Assembly: GCF_027924405.1 (NCBI RefSeq)
Contig: NZ_AP026978.1
Coordinates: 992,001 to 1,056,000 of the forward strand
Origin: Nocardia sputorum
GTDB taxonomy: Bacteria; Actinomycetota; Actinomycetes; Mycobacteriales; Mycobacteriaceae
Length of the DNA: 64,000 bases
Reading direction: 5' to 3'
The first letter of the stretch is position 1, and each line of letters opens with the position of its first letter. The notes under the pieces are model-generated. The model saw only the letters and a program-made list of their open reading frames with translations, was not told the origin of the DNA and did no database searches. This document shows positions 42,592 to 51,713 of the stretch, in pieces. The position numbers and the translations under genes are program-made.

Positions 42592-43314
42592 ATGCGTGAC
42601 ATCGACCAGGCAAACACCCTCACCGAAGCGGTACTCGATCCGATCCTCGCCCGCGATCCCGCGGGCCCGCGCGTCACCTACTACGACGACGCCACCGGCG
42701 CCCGTATCGAGCTGTCCGGCGCGACCCTGGCGAACTGGGCGGCCAAGACCGCCAACTTGATTCGCGACGAGTTCGGCCTGAGCCCGGGCGCCCGGGTCGC
42801 GGTCCTGCTCCCCGCGCACTGGCAGACCGCCGCCGTGCTGCTCGGCTGCTGGTGGGCGGGTACCGAGGTGGTGCTGCGCCCGGACGAGGACGCCGATCTC
42901 GCCCTGGTCACCCTGGATCGCCTGGACGACGCCGACGGCGTGGGCGAGGTCGCGGCGCTGTCGCTGGACGCGATGGGGTCCCCGGTGCGCGACGTGCCGG
43001 TGGGCGTCACCGACTTCGCCACCTCCGTGCGCGTGCACGGCGATCAGTTCCTGCCTCGCGGCGCGGGGGTCGCGCTGGACGGCATGCCGGTCGCCGAGGT
43101 GCTCGCCGAGGCGCGGAAGTCCGCCATGCGGCAGGGCTTCGCCGAAGGGGACCGGGTGCTGTCCAGCACGCCGTGGGACACGCCGGCCGAACTGATCGAC
43201 GGGTATCTCGCGGTGCTCGCCGCGGGCGCGTCGCTGGTGCAGGTGATCAACCCCGATCCGGCGCAGCGCGAGCGGCGCGTCGCGGCGGAGCGGGTGACCG
43301 CGCAGCGCGGATGA
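42592..43314 (+). CDS. TIGR03089-family protein (AMP-binding-like fragment)
   Basis: A 240-residue protein, the counterpart of Rv3268, following the LCP gene by 3 bp. It looks like the N-terminal part of an acyl-CoA synthetase fold (GARIELSGATLANWAAKTANL, then GARVAVLLPAHWQTAAVLLGCWWAG) but lacks the AMP-binding and C-terminal catalytic motifs, so it is not expected to be an active ligase. The family is confined to actinobacteria and keeps this place beside the LCP gene, which suggests a role in envelope assembly. Confidence 0.88.
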   Translation: MRDIDQANTLTEAVLDPILARDPAGPRVTYYDDATGARIELSGATLANWAAKTANLIRDEFGLSPGARVAVLLPAHWQTAAVLLGCWWAGTEVVLRPDEDADLALVTLDRLDDADGVGEVAALSLDAMGSPVRDVPVGVTDFATSVRVHGDQFLPRGAGVALDGMPVAEVLAEARKSAMRQGFAEGDRVLSSTPWDTPAELIDGYLAVLAAGASLVQVINPDPAQRERRVAAERVTAQRG

Positions 43315-43437
43315 GCGCGGCGCACGGCCGGTAGCGGCTCCTACCACGGTATCAGCGCCGAATCCGACCTGAGCACGTTCCACAACCCGGTAGCGTTCCG
43401 TACGGTGGAGTCACCGCACGACGAGGGGGTTTGGAGT

Positions 43438-44739
43438 ATGCAGCCGCATTACTGGTTCCGCTGGTTGTCCGTACAGGGCGCGCCGCGCCTCGTCCTGCGC
43501 CTGCAGGCGCGCCACGGTGACCCGTTCGCCGAATTGATGGGCGGGCCCGCGGGCTTCGACGACCCGTATCCGCTCATCGAGCGGTTGCGTGGGCAGGGAA
43601 GGCTGCTGCGCACCTCCATCGCGTGGGCGACCTTCGACCACGAGCTGTGCCGCGCCATCCTGCGCGACAGCCGTTTCGGTGTGCGCACCACCGAGAGCTT
43701 CAACATCCCCAAGCCGCTGCAGAAACTGGCCGAACGCTTCCCGTTGCCGCCGAATCCGGTCGAGCCGCCCTCGATGCTGGTGATCGATCCGCCGGAGCAC
43801 ACGGCCATGCGCAAGCCGGTCGCCTCGGCGTTCACCCCGCGCGCGATCCGCAGGCTCAGCGACCGCGTCGAGACGGTCACCGCGGAGCTGCTGGACGCGC
43901 TGCCCGCGCACGGTTCGGCGGACCTGATCCGGTCGTTCGCCGCCCAGGTGCCGATCGCGATCATCTCGGAGATGCTCGGGTTCCCCGACGAGGACAAAGC
44001 GCGGTTCCTGCACTGGGGCGATCAGATGACGCCTTTGCTGGACGTCGGCATCCCGTGGCGGGCGTACCGCGACGCGCTGCGCGCCATGGAGGTGATGAAC
44101 GACTACCTCGACCAGCACATCGAACGATTGCGCCGCGAGCCGGGCGAGGACATCCTCTCCGCGCTGGTCACCGCGGGGGAGCTGGACTCCTACGCGCTCA
44201 AGGCCACCGCGAGCCTGCTCATGGGAGCGGGCTTCGAGACGACGGTCAACCTGATCGGCAACGGTGTCGCGCAGCTGCTGGCGCACCCGGATCAGCTGGA
44301 GCGGCTGCGCGCGGAACCGGAGCTGTGGCCCAACGCCGTCGAGGAGATCCTGCGCTTCGACTCACCGGTGCAGACCACCGCGCGGACCGCGCTGACCGAC
44401 GTGGAGATCGATGGGATCACGGTGCGCGAGGGCAACACGGTGGTGCTGTCGCTGGCCGGAGCCAACCGCGACCCGGCGGTCTTCGCCGATCCCGGGCGAT
44501 TCGACGTCGGGCGCGACAACGCCAAGGAGCACCTGTCGTTCAGCAGCGGCGTGCACGTCTGCCTGGGGGCAAGCCTGGCCAGGATGGAAGGCGTCTACGC
44601 GTTGCGAGCCCTCTTCGAGCGGTTCCCCGGACTGCGCCCGGACGGTTCGCCGAAGCGGCGCGCGCTGTTCACCCTGCACGGCTACGAGCGGCTGCCGGTG
44701 CGTCTCGGGCAACCCGCGCAGGCGCCGGAGCCGGTCTGA
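43438..44739 (+). CDS. cytochrome P450
   Basis: A 433-residue soluble bacterial P450. I-helix oxygen-binding motif AGFET (264-268), ExxR as EILR (303-306), and haem loop FSSGVHVCLG with Cys375. It would need a ferredoxin and reductase from elsewhere in the genome. ATG 43438, with GAGGGGG 7-8 bp upstream, was preferred to the GTG at 43405. The substrate is unknown. Its TGA directly abuts the convergent stop of the response regulator; TGA and TCA together form TGATCA with no spacer. Confidence 0.92.
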   Translation: MQPHYWFRWLSVQGAPRLVLRLQARHGDPFAELMGGPAGFDDPYPLIERLRGQGRLLRTSIAWATFDHELCRAILRDSRFGVRTTESFNIPKPLQKLAERFPLPPNPVEPPSMLVIDPPEHTAMRKPVASAFTPRAIRRLSDRVETVTAELLDALPAHGSADLIRSFAAQVPIAIISEMLGFPDEDKARFLHWGDQMTPLLDVGIPWRAYRDALRAMEVMNDYLDQHIERLRREPGEDILSALVTAGELDSYALKATASLLMGAGFETTVNLIGNGVAQLLAHPDQLERLRAEPELWPNAVEEILRFDSPVQTTARTALTDVEIDGITVREGNTVVLSLAGANRDPAVFADPGRFDVGRDNAKEHLSFSSGVHVCLGASLARMEGVYALRALFERFPGLRPDGSPKRRALFTLHGYERLPVRLGQPAQAPEPV

Positions 44740-45441
44740 TCAACCGGTGGTCTTCCAGACGTAGCGGGTCTTCGGACGCCCGGCCCTGCCGTAGTCCGAG
44801 CGCCGGACGACCAGCCCGTCGTCGGCCAGTTTCTCCAGGTAACGCCAGGCGGTGATGCGCGAGACGCCGACCGAGGTCGCGGTGTCCGCGGCGGTCACGC
44901 CCTCGCCCTCGGCCGCGCGCACCGTGCGGGAGATCTCGTCGAGGGTCTGCGGCGCGACGCCCTTGGGTGTCGCCGCGCGCTGGTCGGGGGTGCGTAGCGC
45001 ACTCAGCGCCCGGTCGATGTCGTGCTGGGAGATGGCGCTCTCACCGGCCGGAAGCGCGGTGCGGAACTCGCGGTAACGGTCGAGTTTGTCGCGGAACGCG
45101 GCGAAGGTGAACGGCTTCAGCAGATACAGCACGACGCCGTGCGACACGGCGGTGCGCACCATGGCCAGGTCCCGCGCCGAGGTGATGGCGATGACGTCCG
45201 GGCGCGGCGCCAGACCGGTCAGCGCGGCGGCGACGTCGAGGCCGCTGGCGTCGGGCAGGCCGATGTCCATCAGCACCAGATCGATCGGCGTGCCCTCGGC
45301 CGCCGCGTCGGCCGCCGCGCGCATCGCCTCGCGTCCGGTGTGGGCGACGCCGACGGGCGTGAATCCGGCGATGCGCTCCACGTAGGCGCGGTGCGCCTCG
45401 GCGATCAGCGGCTCGTCCTCGACGATCAGCACACGGATCAT
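44740..45441 (-). CDS. CitB/DcuR-type response regulator
   Basis: A 233-residue regulator. The receiver domain carries the phospho-acceptor Asp59 (LVLMDIGLPDASG) and acidic residues EDE at 8-10. The C-terminal helix-turn-helix (GVTAADTATSVGVSRITAWRY) is the form seen in CitB/DcuR/DpiA regulators. It overlaps the histidine kinase gene by 4 bp. Together they most likely sense an external C4-dicarboxylate or citrate and activate the divergent symporter gene at 47129. Confidence 0.93.
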   Translation of the reverse strand: MIRVLIVEDEPLIAEAHRAYVERIAGFTPVGVAHTGREAMRAAADAAAEGTPIDLVLMDIGLPDASGLDVAAALTGLAPRPDVIAITSARDLAMVRTAVSHGVVLYLLKPFTFAAFRDKLDRYREFRTALPAGESAISQHDIDRALSALRTPDQRAATPKGVAPQTLDEISRTVRAAEGEGVTAADTATSVGVSRITAWRYLEKLADDGLVVRRSDYGRAGRPKTRYVWKTTG

Positions 45442-47006
45442 CGCGCTTCCTTTCGTGGAATCGTCACGGTCACCGCGCTTTCGGGATCCCGTTGGGTGCG
45501 GATACTGCCCCCGTGGCGAGCCATCAGCCGGTGGACGAGCGCGAGTCCGAGGCCGTGATGGGCGGCCTTGGTCGAATACCCGCGCTGGGACGCGCGCGCG
45601 AACATCTCCGCGGACATGCCGGGACCGCTGTCGGCGACCCGGATGTAGAGCATCGACTCGTCCGCGGCGTCGCGTCGGTGCGCCAGGGTGACCTCCACCC
45701 AGCCGGACGTGCTGTCCGCCGCGGCATCGATCGCGTTGTCGACGAGATTACCGACCAGCGTGACGGTTTCGTGGGGGGACAGCGGCTCCACCGAGTCCAG
45801 CGCGGTGTCGTCGGTGATGGTCAGCTCGATGCCGCGTTCGGCGGCCTGGTTCACCTTGCCGAGCAGCAACGCGGCCAGGGCGGGCGCGCCCACCGCGGCG
45901 AACAGCCGGTCGATCAGCGCCTGGGACAGCTCCAGTTCCGCGGTGGCGAACTCGACGGCCTCGCGATGGCGGCCCAGCTCGACCATGGTGACCACGGTGT
46001 GCAACCGGTTGGCCGACTCGTGCGCCTGTGCCTGCAACGACTCCGCGAAGCTGCGCACGGAATCCAATTCGCCCATCACCGCCTGCAGTTCGGTGTGGTC
46101 GCGGATGGTCATCACCGTGCCGATCGCCCGGCCTTCCCATTCGACGGTGTCCTGGTTGACCAGCAGGATCCGGTCGGTGGTCACGTGCGTCTCGTCGCGG
46201 ACGGTGCCCCAGCTCATCCGCTGCAGCGACAGCGGGAGGTCGCTGCGCCGCACCTGGCCCGGCGGCAGATCGAGCAGGCGGCGCGCCTCGTCGTTGACCA
46301 CCTCGGCGTCCTCGCCGGACGGCCCGAACACCACCAACCCCTCGTGCACCGAATGCAGCACGGCGTCGTGGTGCTCGTACATCACGCGCAGCTCGTCCGG
46401 CGCCAGGCCGTGGGTCTGCCGCCGCAGCCTGCGGCTGAGCAGGAATGAACCGCCCGCGGCCAGCACCAGGCCCGCTCCCGCGACGCCCAGGATCACCGGG
46501 AGCTGGGTGGCGACCTGGTCGCCGATCTTGGCACGGGTCACGCCCGCGGAGACCAAGGCGACTATCCGCCCGTTGTCGTGCACCGGCGTGACCGCCCGGA
46601 TCGAGGGGCCGAGCGTGCCGGTGAAGGTCTCGGTGAAGGTCTCGCCGGCCAGCGCGCGATCGATGGTGCCGCTGAACGGCAGCCCGATCATCGCGGGGTT
46701 GGTGTGCGTGTAACGGGTCCGGTCCGGCGCCATGACCACGATGAAGTCCATGCCGGTCTCGCGCCGGATCTCCTCGGTCACCGGCTGCAACAGCGCCGTC
46801 GGATCCGCGCTGCGCAGCGCGTCGACGGTGGAGGGCGCGTCGGCCACGCTCACCGCGACGTCGGTGACCTCCCTGGTGGTGGTGACGTCGCTGTCGTGCC
46901 TGGCGTCCAGGACCGCGAGCACCACACCGATCCCGATCATCACCGCGAGTACGACCAACTGGAAGACGAACGCCTGCCCGGCGAGGGAGAGCCGACCGCG
47001 TCTCAC
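45438..47006 (-). CDS. CitA/DcuS-type sensor histidine kinase
   Basis: A 522-residue membrane kinase: helix 1 at about 11-33, an extracytoplasmic sensor domain at 34-169 (with DFIVVMAPDRTRYTHTNP, as in CitA/DcuS), helix 2 at about 170-190, and a cytoplasmic PAS domain (about 205-300). A SpoOB-like dimerisation helix with phospho-acceptor His329 (QAHESANRLHT) follows, then an HATPase with the N-box NLVDNAIDAA. The start is GTG 47006. It is divergent from the symporter, the standard arrangement for DctA control systems. Confidence 0.93.
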   Translation of the reverse strand: MRRGRLSLAGQAFVFQLVVLAVMIGIGVVLAVLDARHDSDVTTTREVTDVAVSVADAPSTVDALRSADPTALLQPVTEEIRRETGMDFIVVMAPDRTRYTHTNPAMIGLPFSGTIDRALAGETFTETFTGTLGPSIRAVTPVHDNGRIVALVSAGVTRAKIGDQVATQLPVILGVAGAGLVLAAGGSFLLSRRLRRQTHGLAPDELRVMYEHHDAVLHSVHEGLVVFGPSGEDAEVVNDEARRLLDLPPGQVRRSDLPLSLQRMSWGTVRDETHVTTDRILLVNQDTVEWEGRAIGTVMTIRDHTELQAVMGELDSVRSFAESLQAQAHESANRLHTVVTMVELGRHREAVEFATAELELSQALIDRLFAAVGAPALAALLLGKVNQAAERGIELTITDDTALDSVEPLSPHETVTLVGNLVDNAIDAAADSTSGWVEVTLAHRRDAADESMLYIRVADSGPGMSAEMFARASQRGYSTKAAHHGLGLALVHRLMARHGGSIRTQRDPESAVTVTIPRKEAR

Positions 47007-47128
47007 AAGCTCTGCCTCCGCTGAACGTAATGCACCAAACAGTGACCGGGATCACCCGGCCGACCATCATTCTGCCTGGAAGGCGTGAGCCACCTCGCGT
47101 CGGTACCGTTCGAAGGGAAATCCTCGCT

Positions 47129-48487
47129 ATGAGCGACTCGACTCGCACGCGGCGCGACCGCACTCATTGGCTGTATCTGGCTGTCATCGTGGCGGTGGTT
47201 GCGGGCGTCCTGGTCGGCCGGCTGGCGCCCGGCGCCGCGCAGTCGTTCGCCCCGCTGGGGACCATCTTCGTCAACCTCATCGGAATGATGATCGCTCCCG
47301 TCATCTTCTGCACCATCGTGCTCGGGATCGGCTCGGTGCGCGCGGCGGCCACCGTCGGCAAGGTCGGCGGGCTGGCCATCGGCTACTTCCTCGTCATGTC
47401 GACCATCGCGCTCGGGATCGGCCTGGTCGTCGGCAATCTATTGCAACCCGGCGCGGGACTGAATATCGGCAAGTCGGCCAAAGCCGGTCACGACCTGGCC
47501 AACACCGCGCACAGTGCGGGCGGCACCTGGGAATTCATCCAGAACATCGTCCCTTCGACGTTGCTGTCCTCGCTCACCACGGGCAATGTCCTGCAGGCGC
47601 TGTTCGTCGCGCTGCTGGTCGGTTTCGCGGTGCAAGCCATGGGCACGGCGGGCGAGCCGATCCTGCGCGGTGTGGCGCTGCTGCAGAAGCTCGTGTTCCG
47701 GATCCTGGTGATGATCCTGTGGCTGGCGCCGATCGGCGCGTTCGGGGCGATCGCGAATGTGGTCGGCAAGACCGGCCTGGACGCCGTGGTGAAGCTGGGC
47801 ACGCTGATGCTGGCGTTCTACCTCACCTGCGTGGTGTTCGTCTTCGGCGTGCTCGGACTGCTGCTGTGGAGCGTCTCGCGGGTATCGATCTTCAAGCTCG
47901 TCCGCTACCTCGCGCGGGAGTACCTGCTGATCGTCGCGACCTCGTCGTCGGAATCGGCGCTGCCCCGGCTGATCGCGAAGATGGACCACATGGGCGTGGA
48001 ACGCACCACCGTGGGCGTCGTCGTGCCGACCGGCTATTCGTTCAACCTGGACGGCACCGCCATCTACCTGACCATGGCGTCGCTGTTCATCGCCGAGGCG
48101 ATGGGCAAGCCGCTGTCCATCGGCGAGCAACTCGGGCTGCTGCTGTTCATGATCGTCGCGTCCAAGGGCGCGGCCGGTGTGACGGGTGCTGGGCTGGCCA
48201 CGCTGGCGGGCGGATTGCAGAGTCATCGTCCCGAACTGCTCGACGGCGTCGGCTTGATCGTCGGCATCGACCGCTTCATGTCCGAGGCGCGGGCGCTGAC
48301 CAACTTCTCCGGCAACGCGGTCGCCACGGTGCTGATCGGTACCTGGACCAAGACCGTGGACGTGGATCGGGTACGCGACGTGCTCGAGCGCAAGGCGCCT
48401 TTCGACGAGCGGACCATGGTCGACGACGACCACGGCACGCCCGCGCAGCCGCAGGAGGCCGAGACCAAGGACCTGGTCCAGGCATAG
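47129..48487 (+). CDS. dctA: dicarboxylate:cation symporter (DctA/DAACS family)
   Basis: A 452-residue transporter with eight predicted membrane helices and two re-entrant loops. Family signatures: SSSESALPRLIAKM (the serine-rich hairpin), GYSFNLDGTAIYLTMASLFIAEA, and SKGAAGVTGAGLATLA. It imports C4-dicarboxylates such as succinate, fumarate and malate with protons or sodium. ATG 47129 has GAAGGGA upstream. The 122-bp gap to the divergent sensor kinase probably holds the binding site of its response regulator. A strong hairpin follows the gene. Confidence 0.92.
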   Translation: MSDSTRTRRDRTHWLYLAVIVAVVAGVLVGRLAPGAAQSFAPLGTIFVNLIGMMIAPVIFCTIVLGIGSVRAAATVGKVGGLAIGYFLVMSTIALGIGLVVGNLLQPGAGLNIGKSAKAGHDLANTAHSAGGTWEFIQNIVPSTLLSSLTTGNVLQALFVALLVGFAVQAMGTAGEPILRGVALLQKLVFRILVMILWLAPIGAFGAIANVVGKTGLDAVVKLGTLMLAFYLTCVVFVFGVLGLLLWSVSRVSIFKLVRYLAREYLLIVATSSSESALPRLIAKMDHMGVERTTVGVVVPTGYSFNLDGTAIYLTMASLFIAEAMGKPLSIGEQLGLLLFMIVASKGAAGVTGAGLATLAGGLQSHRPELLDGVGLIVGIDRFMSEARALTNFSGNAVATVLIGTWTKTVDVDRVRDVLERKAPFDERTMVDDDHGTPAQPQEAETKDLVQA

Positions 48488-48497
48488 CGCGCGCAGG

Positions 48498-48530
48498 ACG
48501 AAGGGCCCGCAGGATCTGCGGGCCCTTCGT
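48498..48530. terminator. strong bidirectional hairpin terminator
   Basis: A perfect 15-bp stem, ACGAAGGGCCCGCAG and its complement, has a 3-nt GAT loop. It lies 10 bp after the symporter stop and 11 bp before the stop of the convergent DUF4287 gene, so it can serve both transcripts. Confidence 0.85.
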
Positions 48531-48541
48531 GGTGTCCGGGG

Positions 48542-48757
48542 TCAGGCCGCCCACTTCTCGGGGTGCAGGTGGTGCTGGGTGAGGGCGGTGGCGTGGCCGT
48601 GCCCGAAGCCGTGCTCGGTCTTCAGCCATTCGACGAGTTCTTTGTGCGAGGTCAGTCCGGAGTCGCGCATGGCGGTCTTCCACTCCTCGATGGCGCGGCC
48701 GTACTTGGCCTCGATGGCGGGGAAGTAGGACGCGGGGCCGTGCGGCTTGGTCGCCAT
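48542..48757 (-). CDS. DUF4287-domain small protein
   Basis: A 71-residue protein, mostly helical: YFPAIEAKYGRAIEEWKTAM, then TSHKELVEWLKTEHGFGHGHATAL. This matches the DUF4287 domain, which in other proteins occurs alone or joined to DUF5655. Function is unknown. ATG 48757 follows AAGGAG by 7 bp and gives exactly the domain length; longer upstream frames are spurious. It ends tail-to-tail with the symporter across a shared terminator. Confidence 0.85.
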   Translation of the reverse strand: MATKPHGPASYFPAIEAKYGRAIEEWKTAMRDSGLTSHKELVEWLKTEHGFGHGHATALTQHHLHPEKWAA

Positions 48758-49209
48758 GGTGGTTCTCCTTGCTCGTCGTGCGTTCGTTGGTGCGGACGGC
48801 GCGGGCTTCGGAAAGTCGTCGCCGGTCCCGCCCAAGTGTTCGGGATCACCTGAAACAGGATTCGCTATGGCTCGGTGGAGTCCGAAGTGGGCGCGCGCAC
48901 CGAGGCGGCCCGCGCACGGTCTGGCCACCCTCGAACGCGGCGGCCGTCTTCGACCTGAGCAGCGCGGCCGGCGATCGGACGTCCTGGTGGTGGAGTGGCT
49001 CGCCGCGGTCGGCGAGGTCTGGAGGCGGGGCCATGTTCCGGCCTTCGAGAACGAGTCCGGGTCGTCCGGAGCAGGCCTGGCGTCAGGCCATGCTCGAAGC
49101 GGTGGGGCGTCCGCACTGACGACGCGCGTCTGGTGCCGTACTGCTGGGTGCGGCGGTGCTGCGGTGTCGGCGACCGCGTCGAGAGCAGGTCGGCCGGTAG
49201 CGTGGGGAT
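48758..49209. other. 452-bp region with no recognised gene
   Basis: Frames on both strands stay open in places, but none has a credible start or recognisable protein. Composition is as GC-rich as coding DNA. It serves at least as the upstream region of the DUF4287 gene and of the FAD-dependent oxidoreductase. Confidence 0.4.
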
Positions 49210-50679
49210 ATGGCTGATGTGGTGGTGGTCGGTTCCGGTCCGAACGGGCTCGCCGCCGCGGTGATCCTGGCCCGGGCGGGACTCGCCGTGGAGGTGTACG
49301 AGGCCGAGGCGACGGCTGGGGGTGGATGCCGCACCGCGGAACTGACGTTGCCCGGCTATCGGCACGACCTGTGCGCGGGCGCGCACCCGATGGCGGCGGC
49401 CGCGCCGTTCTTCCGCGCGTTCGACCTGACCGCGCACGGCGTCGACCTGCTCGCGCCGGAGGTCTCCTACGCGCATCCGCTCGACGGCGGCGTGGCCGGA
49501 CTGGCCTGGCGGGACCTGGAACGGACGGTCGACGATCTCGGCGCCGACGGCCCGGCCTGGCACAAACTGTTCGCTCCGCTGGTACGGCACTGGCCGGACG
49601 TGGTCGACCTCGCGATGTCGGATCTGCGCCGCGTCCCGTCCGGGCTCGCCACCGCGATGCGTTTCGGCCTGCGCACCCTGGAGCAGGGCTCGCCGCTGTG
49701 GGACATCAGGTTTCGCGAACAGGTCGCGCCCGCCCTGTTGACCGGCATCGCGACGCACGCGATCATTCCGCCGCGTGCCATCACGGCCGCGGGCGCGGCG
49801 CTGATGCTCGGCGCACTGGCCCATGTCGGGGGCTGGGTGATTCCGCGCGGCGGCAGTCAGGCCATTCCCGACGCGCTCATCGCCGAACTCGAACGTCTCG
49901 GCGGCCGGGTGCACACCGGGCACCGGGTCGATTCGCTCGACGAGTTCGCCGACGCGCGCGCTGTCCTGCTCGACCTGGCTCCCGCCGAACTGCTGCGCAT
50001 CGCCGAGCACCGGTTGCCCGCGCGGTACGCGAAGCGGCTGCGGCGATTCCGGTACGGCGGTGCGGCGTGCAAGATCGACTTCGCGCTCTCCGGACCGGTG
50101 CCGTGGCAGGCCGAGGGCTGCGCGCTGGCCGGAACGGTGCACGTGATCGGCACCCGCGCCGAGGCCATGGCCGCCGAGCACGCCGTGGCCATGGGGCGGC
50201 ACGCCGAACGGCCCTATGTGCTGTCCATTCAGCCGGACGTGGTCGATCCCACTCGCGCACCCGCGGGCGGCCACACGTTCTACACCTACGCCCACGTGCC
50301 CAACGGCTCCACCCGCGATGTCAGCGCCGAGGTGATCGCTCAGGTCGAGCGGTTCGCGCCGGGTTTCCGCGATCTGATCGTCGCGAAGAACGTGATCACC
50401 GCCGCAGAGATGCCCTCGCACAACGCGAACTACATCGGCGGCGACATCTCCGCCGGGGCGATGACCCTGCGGCAGTTCGCCTTCCGTCCCGCCCCGCGCT
50501 GGAACCCCTACGCCACACCGATCCCGGGTGTCTACCTGTGCTCGTCAGCGACCCCGCCCGGCCCGGGAGTCCACGGCATGAGCGGGCTGCACGCCGCGCG
50601 CCACGCCCTGCGCGACCGTTTCGGGGTTCGCACCGATCCCCTCGATCTGTTACGCGCTCCCGCTCTCCAGCACCGCTGA
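49210..50679 (+). CDS. FAD-dependent oxidoreductase, phytoene-dehydrogenase-like
   Basis: A 489-residue flavoprotein: dinucleotide-binding VVVGSGPNGLAAAVILARAG with a following acid (EVYEAEA), GGGCRT, and the C-terminal FAD motif region GVYLCSSATPPGPGVHGMSGLHAA. The overall layout is that of CrtI-related amine-oxidase-fold desaturases and NAD(P)/FAD enzymes that form a large uncharacterised actinobacterial group. No carotenoid genes flank it, so carotenoid desaturation should not be assumed. It converges on the CDF transporter. Confidence 0.85.
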   Translation: MADVVVVGSGPNGLAAAVILARAGLAVEVYEAEATAGGGCRTAELTLPGYRHDLCAGAHPMAAAAPFFRAFDLTAHGVDLLAPEVSYAHPLDGGVAGLAWRDLERTVDDLGADGPAWHKLFAPLVRHWPDVVDLAMSDLRRVPSGLATAMRFGLRTLEQGSPLWDIRFREQVAPALLTGIATHAIIPPRAITAAGAALMLGALAHVGGWVIPRGGSQAIPDALIAELERLGGRVHTGHRVDSLDEFADARAVLLDLAPAELLRIAEHRLPARYAKRLRRFRYGGAACKIDFALSGPVPWQAEGCALAGTVHVIGTRAEAMAAEHAVAMGRHAERPYVLSIQPDVVDPTRAPAGGHTFYTYAHVPNGSTRDVSAEVIAQVERFAPGFRDLIVAKNVITAAEMPSHNANYIGGDISAGAMTLRQFAFRPAPRWNPYATPIPGVYLCSSATPPGPGVHGMSGLHAARHALRDRFGVRTDPLDLLRAPALQHR

Positions 50680-50713
50680 CCGCGCAGGTCCCCGCGCGAG
50701 TGGGATGTCCCGC

Positions 50714-51640
50714 CTAGCCCTTGGCGAGTTCGGTGCGGTAGAGGTCGGGTTCGAGGTAGATGACGCGCGCCGCGGGCACCGCCGCGCGGACGCGGGACTC
50801 GGCGTCGTCGATGGCGTCGGCGATCGCCGCGACGTCGAGCCCGGGCACCACGCCGACCTTCGCGGCCACGAGCAGCTCCTCCGGGCCGAGGTACTGGGTC
50901 TTGAGGTGGATCACGCGGTCGATGCGCGTCTCGTCGACCAGGTTCGCGCGGATCCGCCGGTTCTCCTCCGGCGTCGCGCCCTCACCGATCAGCAGGCTTT
51001 GCATCTCCACGATCAGCACGATCGCGATGACGCCGAGCAGGCCGCCGATGGCCAGCGTGCCGACGCCGTCCCAGATCGGGTCGTGGGTGAGCATGGTCAG
51101 GCCGACACCCGCGAACGCGAAGACCAGACCGATCAGCGCGCCGGTGTCCTCCAGCAGCACCACCGGCAGCTCCGGGCTGCGCGAATTGCGGATGAACCGC
51201 CACCAGCTCGCGCCGCCCTTGAGCGGCGCGGACTCGCGCACCGCCGTGGTGAAGCTGTAGGTCTCCAGCGCGATCGCGATCACCAGGATGACGATCGCCA
51301 CGATCGGCGAACTCAGTTCCTCCGGGTGCTGGATCTTGTGGATGCCCTCGTAGATGGCGTAACCGGAGCCGAGGGTGAACAACACCAGCGCCACGATGAA
51401 CGAGTAGAAGTAGCGATTGCGCGCGTAGCCGAACGGGTGCAGCTCGTCGGCTTCCTTCGCGGCGCGCTGCTGTCCCAGCAGCAGCAGACCCTGGTTGCCC
51501 GTGTCGGCCACGGAATGCACGGCCTCGGCGAGCATCGACCCCGATCCCGTGATCGCCGCACCGACGAACTTCGCCGCGGCGATCCCCGCGTTCGCGGTCA
51601 ACGCCGCGATGATCGCCTTCTTGCCACCGCCAGCCGACAT
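50714..51640 (-). CDS. cation diffusion facilitator (CDF) family transporter
   Basis: A 308-residue membrane protein with six predicted helices. The helix-2 metal-site motif is EAVHSVADTGNQ (HxxxD), followed by the FGYARNRYFYS loop, a helix-5 acidic site in VVLLEDTGALIGL, and a C-terminal cytoplasmic domain (ESRVRAAVPAARVIYLEPD). CDF proteins export divalent metals such as zinc, manganese or iron by proton antiport. The Glu-Asp in helix 5, where zinc transporters have His-Asp, may mean a different metal. ATG 51640 gives the normal family length. It is downstream of manA. Confidence 0.9.
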   Translation of the reverse strand: MSAGGGKKAIIAALTANAGIAAAKFVGAAITGSGSMLAEAVHSVADTGNQGLLLLGQQRAAKEADELHPFGYARNRYFYSFIVALVLFTLGSGYAIYEGIHKIQHPEELSSPIVAIVILVIAIALETYSFTTAVRESAPLKGGASWWRFIRNSRSPELPVVLLEDTGALIGLVFAFAGVGLTMLTHDPIWDGVGTLAIGGLLGVIAIVLIVEMQSLLIGEGATPEENRRIRANLVDETRIDRVIHLKTQYLGPEELLVAAKVGVVPGLDVAAIADAIDDAESRVRAAVPAARVIYLEPDLYRTELAKG

Positions 51641-51713
51641 GGAAGCATGTCCTCTCTGTTTTCCACCTACCGCGAACAGACTAGGGCACCGGGTACCAGG
51701 CGTTCCGGATCGG

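Noticed and set aside
41091..42599. 502-codon frame on the same strand as the LCP gene
   Set aside because: It is an out-of-frame shadow of a well-supported LCP protein, with strongly biased Arg/Ala/Gly content.
42592..43314. Active acyl-CoA synthetase
   Set aside because: Only the N-terminal part of the fold is present; the AMP-binding signature and C-terminal catalytic lysine region are missing, as in all TIGR03089 proteins.
48865..50421. 518-codon minus-strand frame opposite the FAD-dependent oxidoreductase
   Set aside because: It is antisense to a gene with clear FAD motifs, and its composition is that of a shadow frame.
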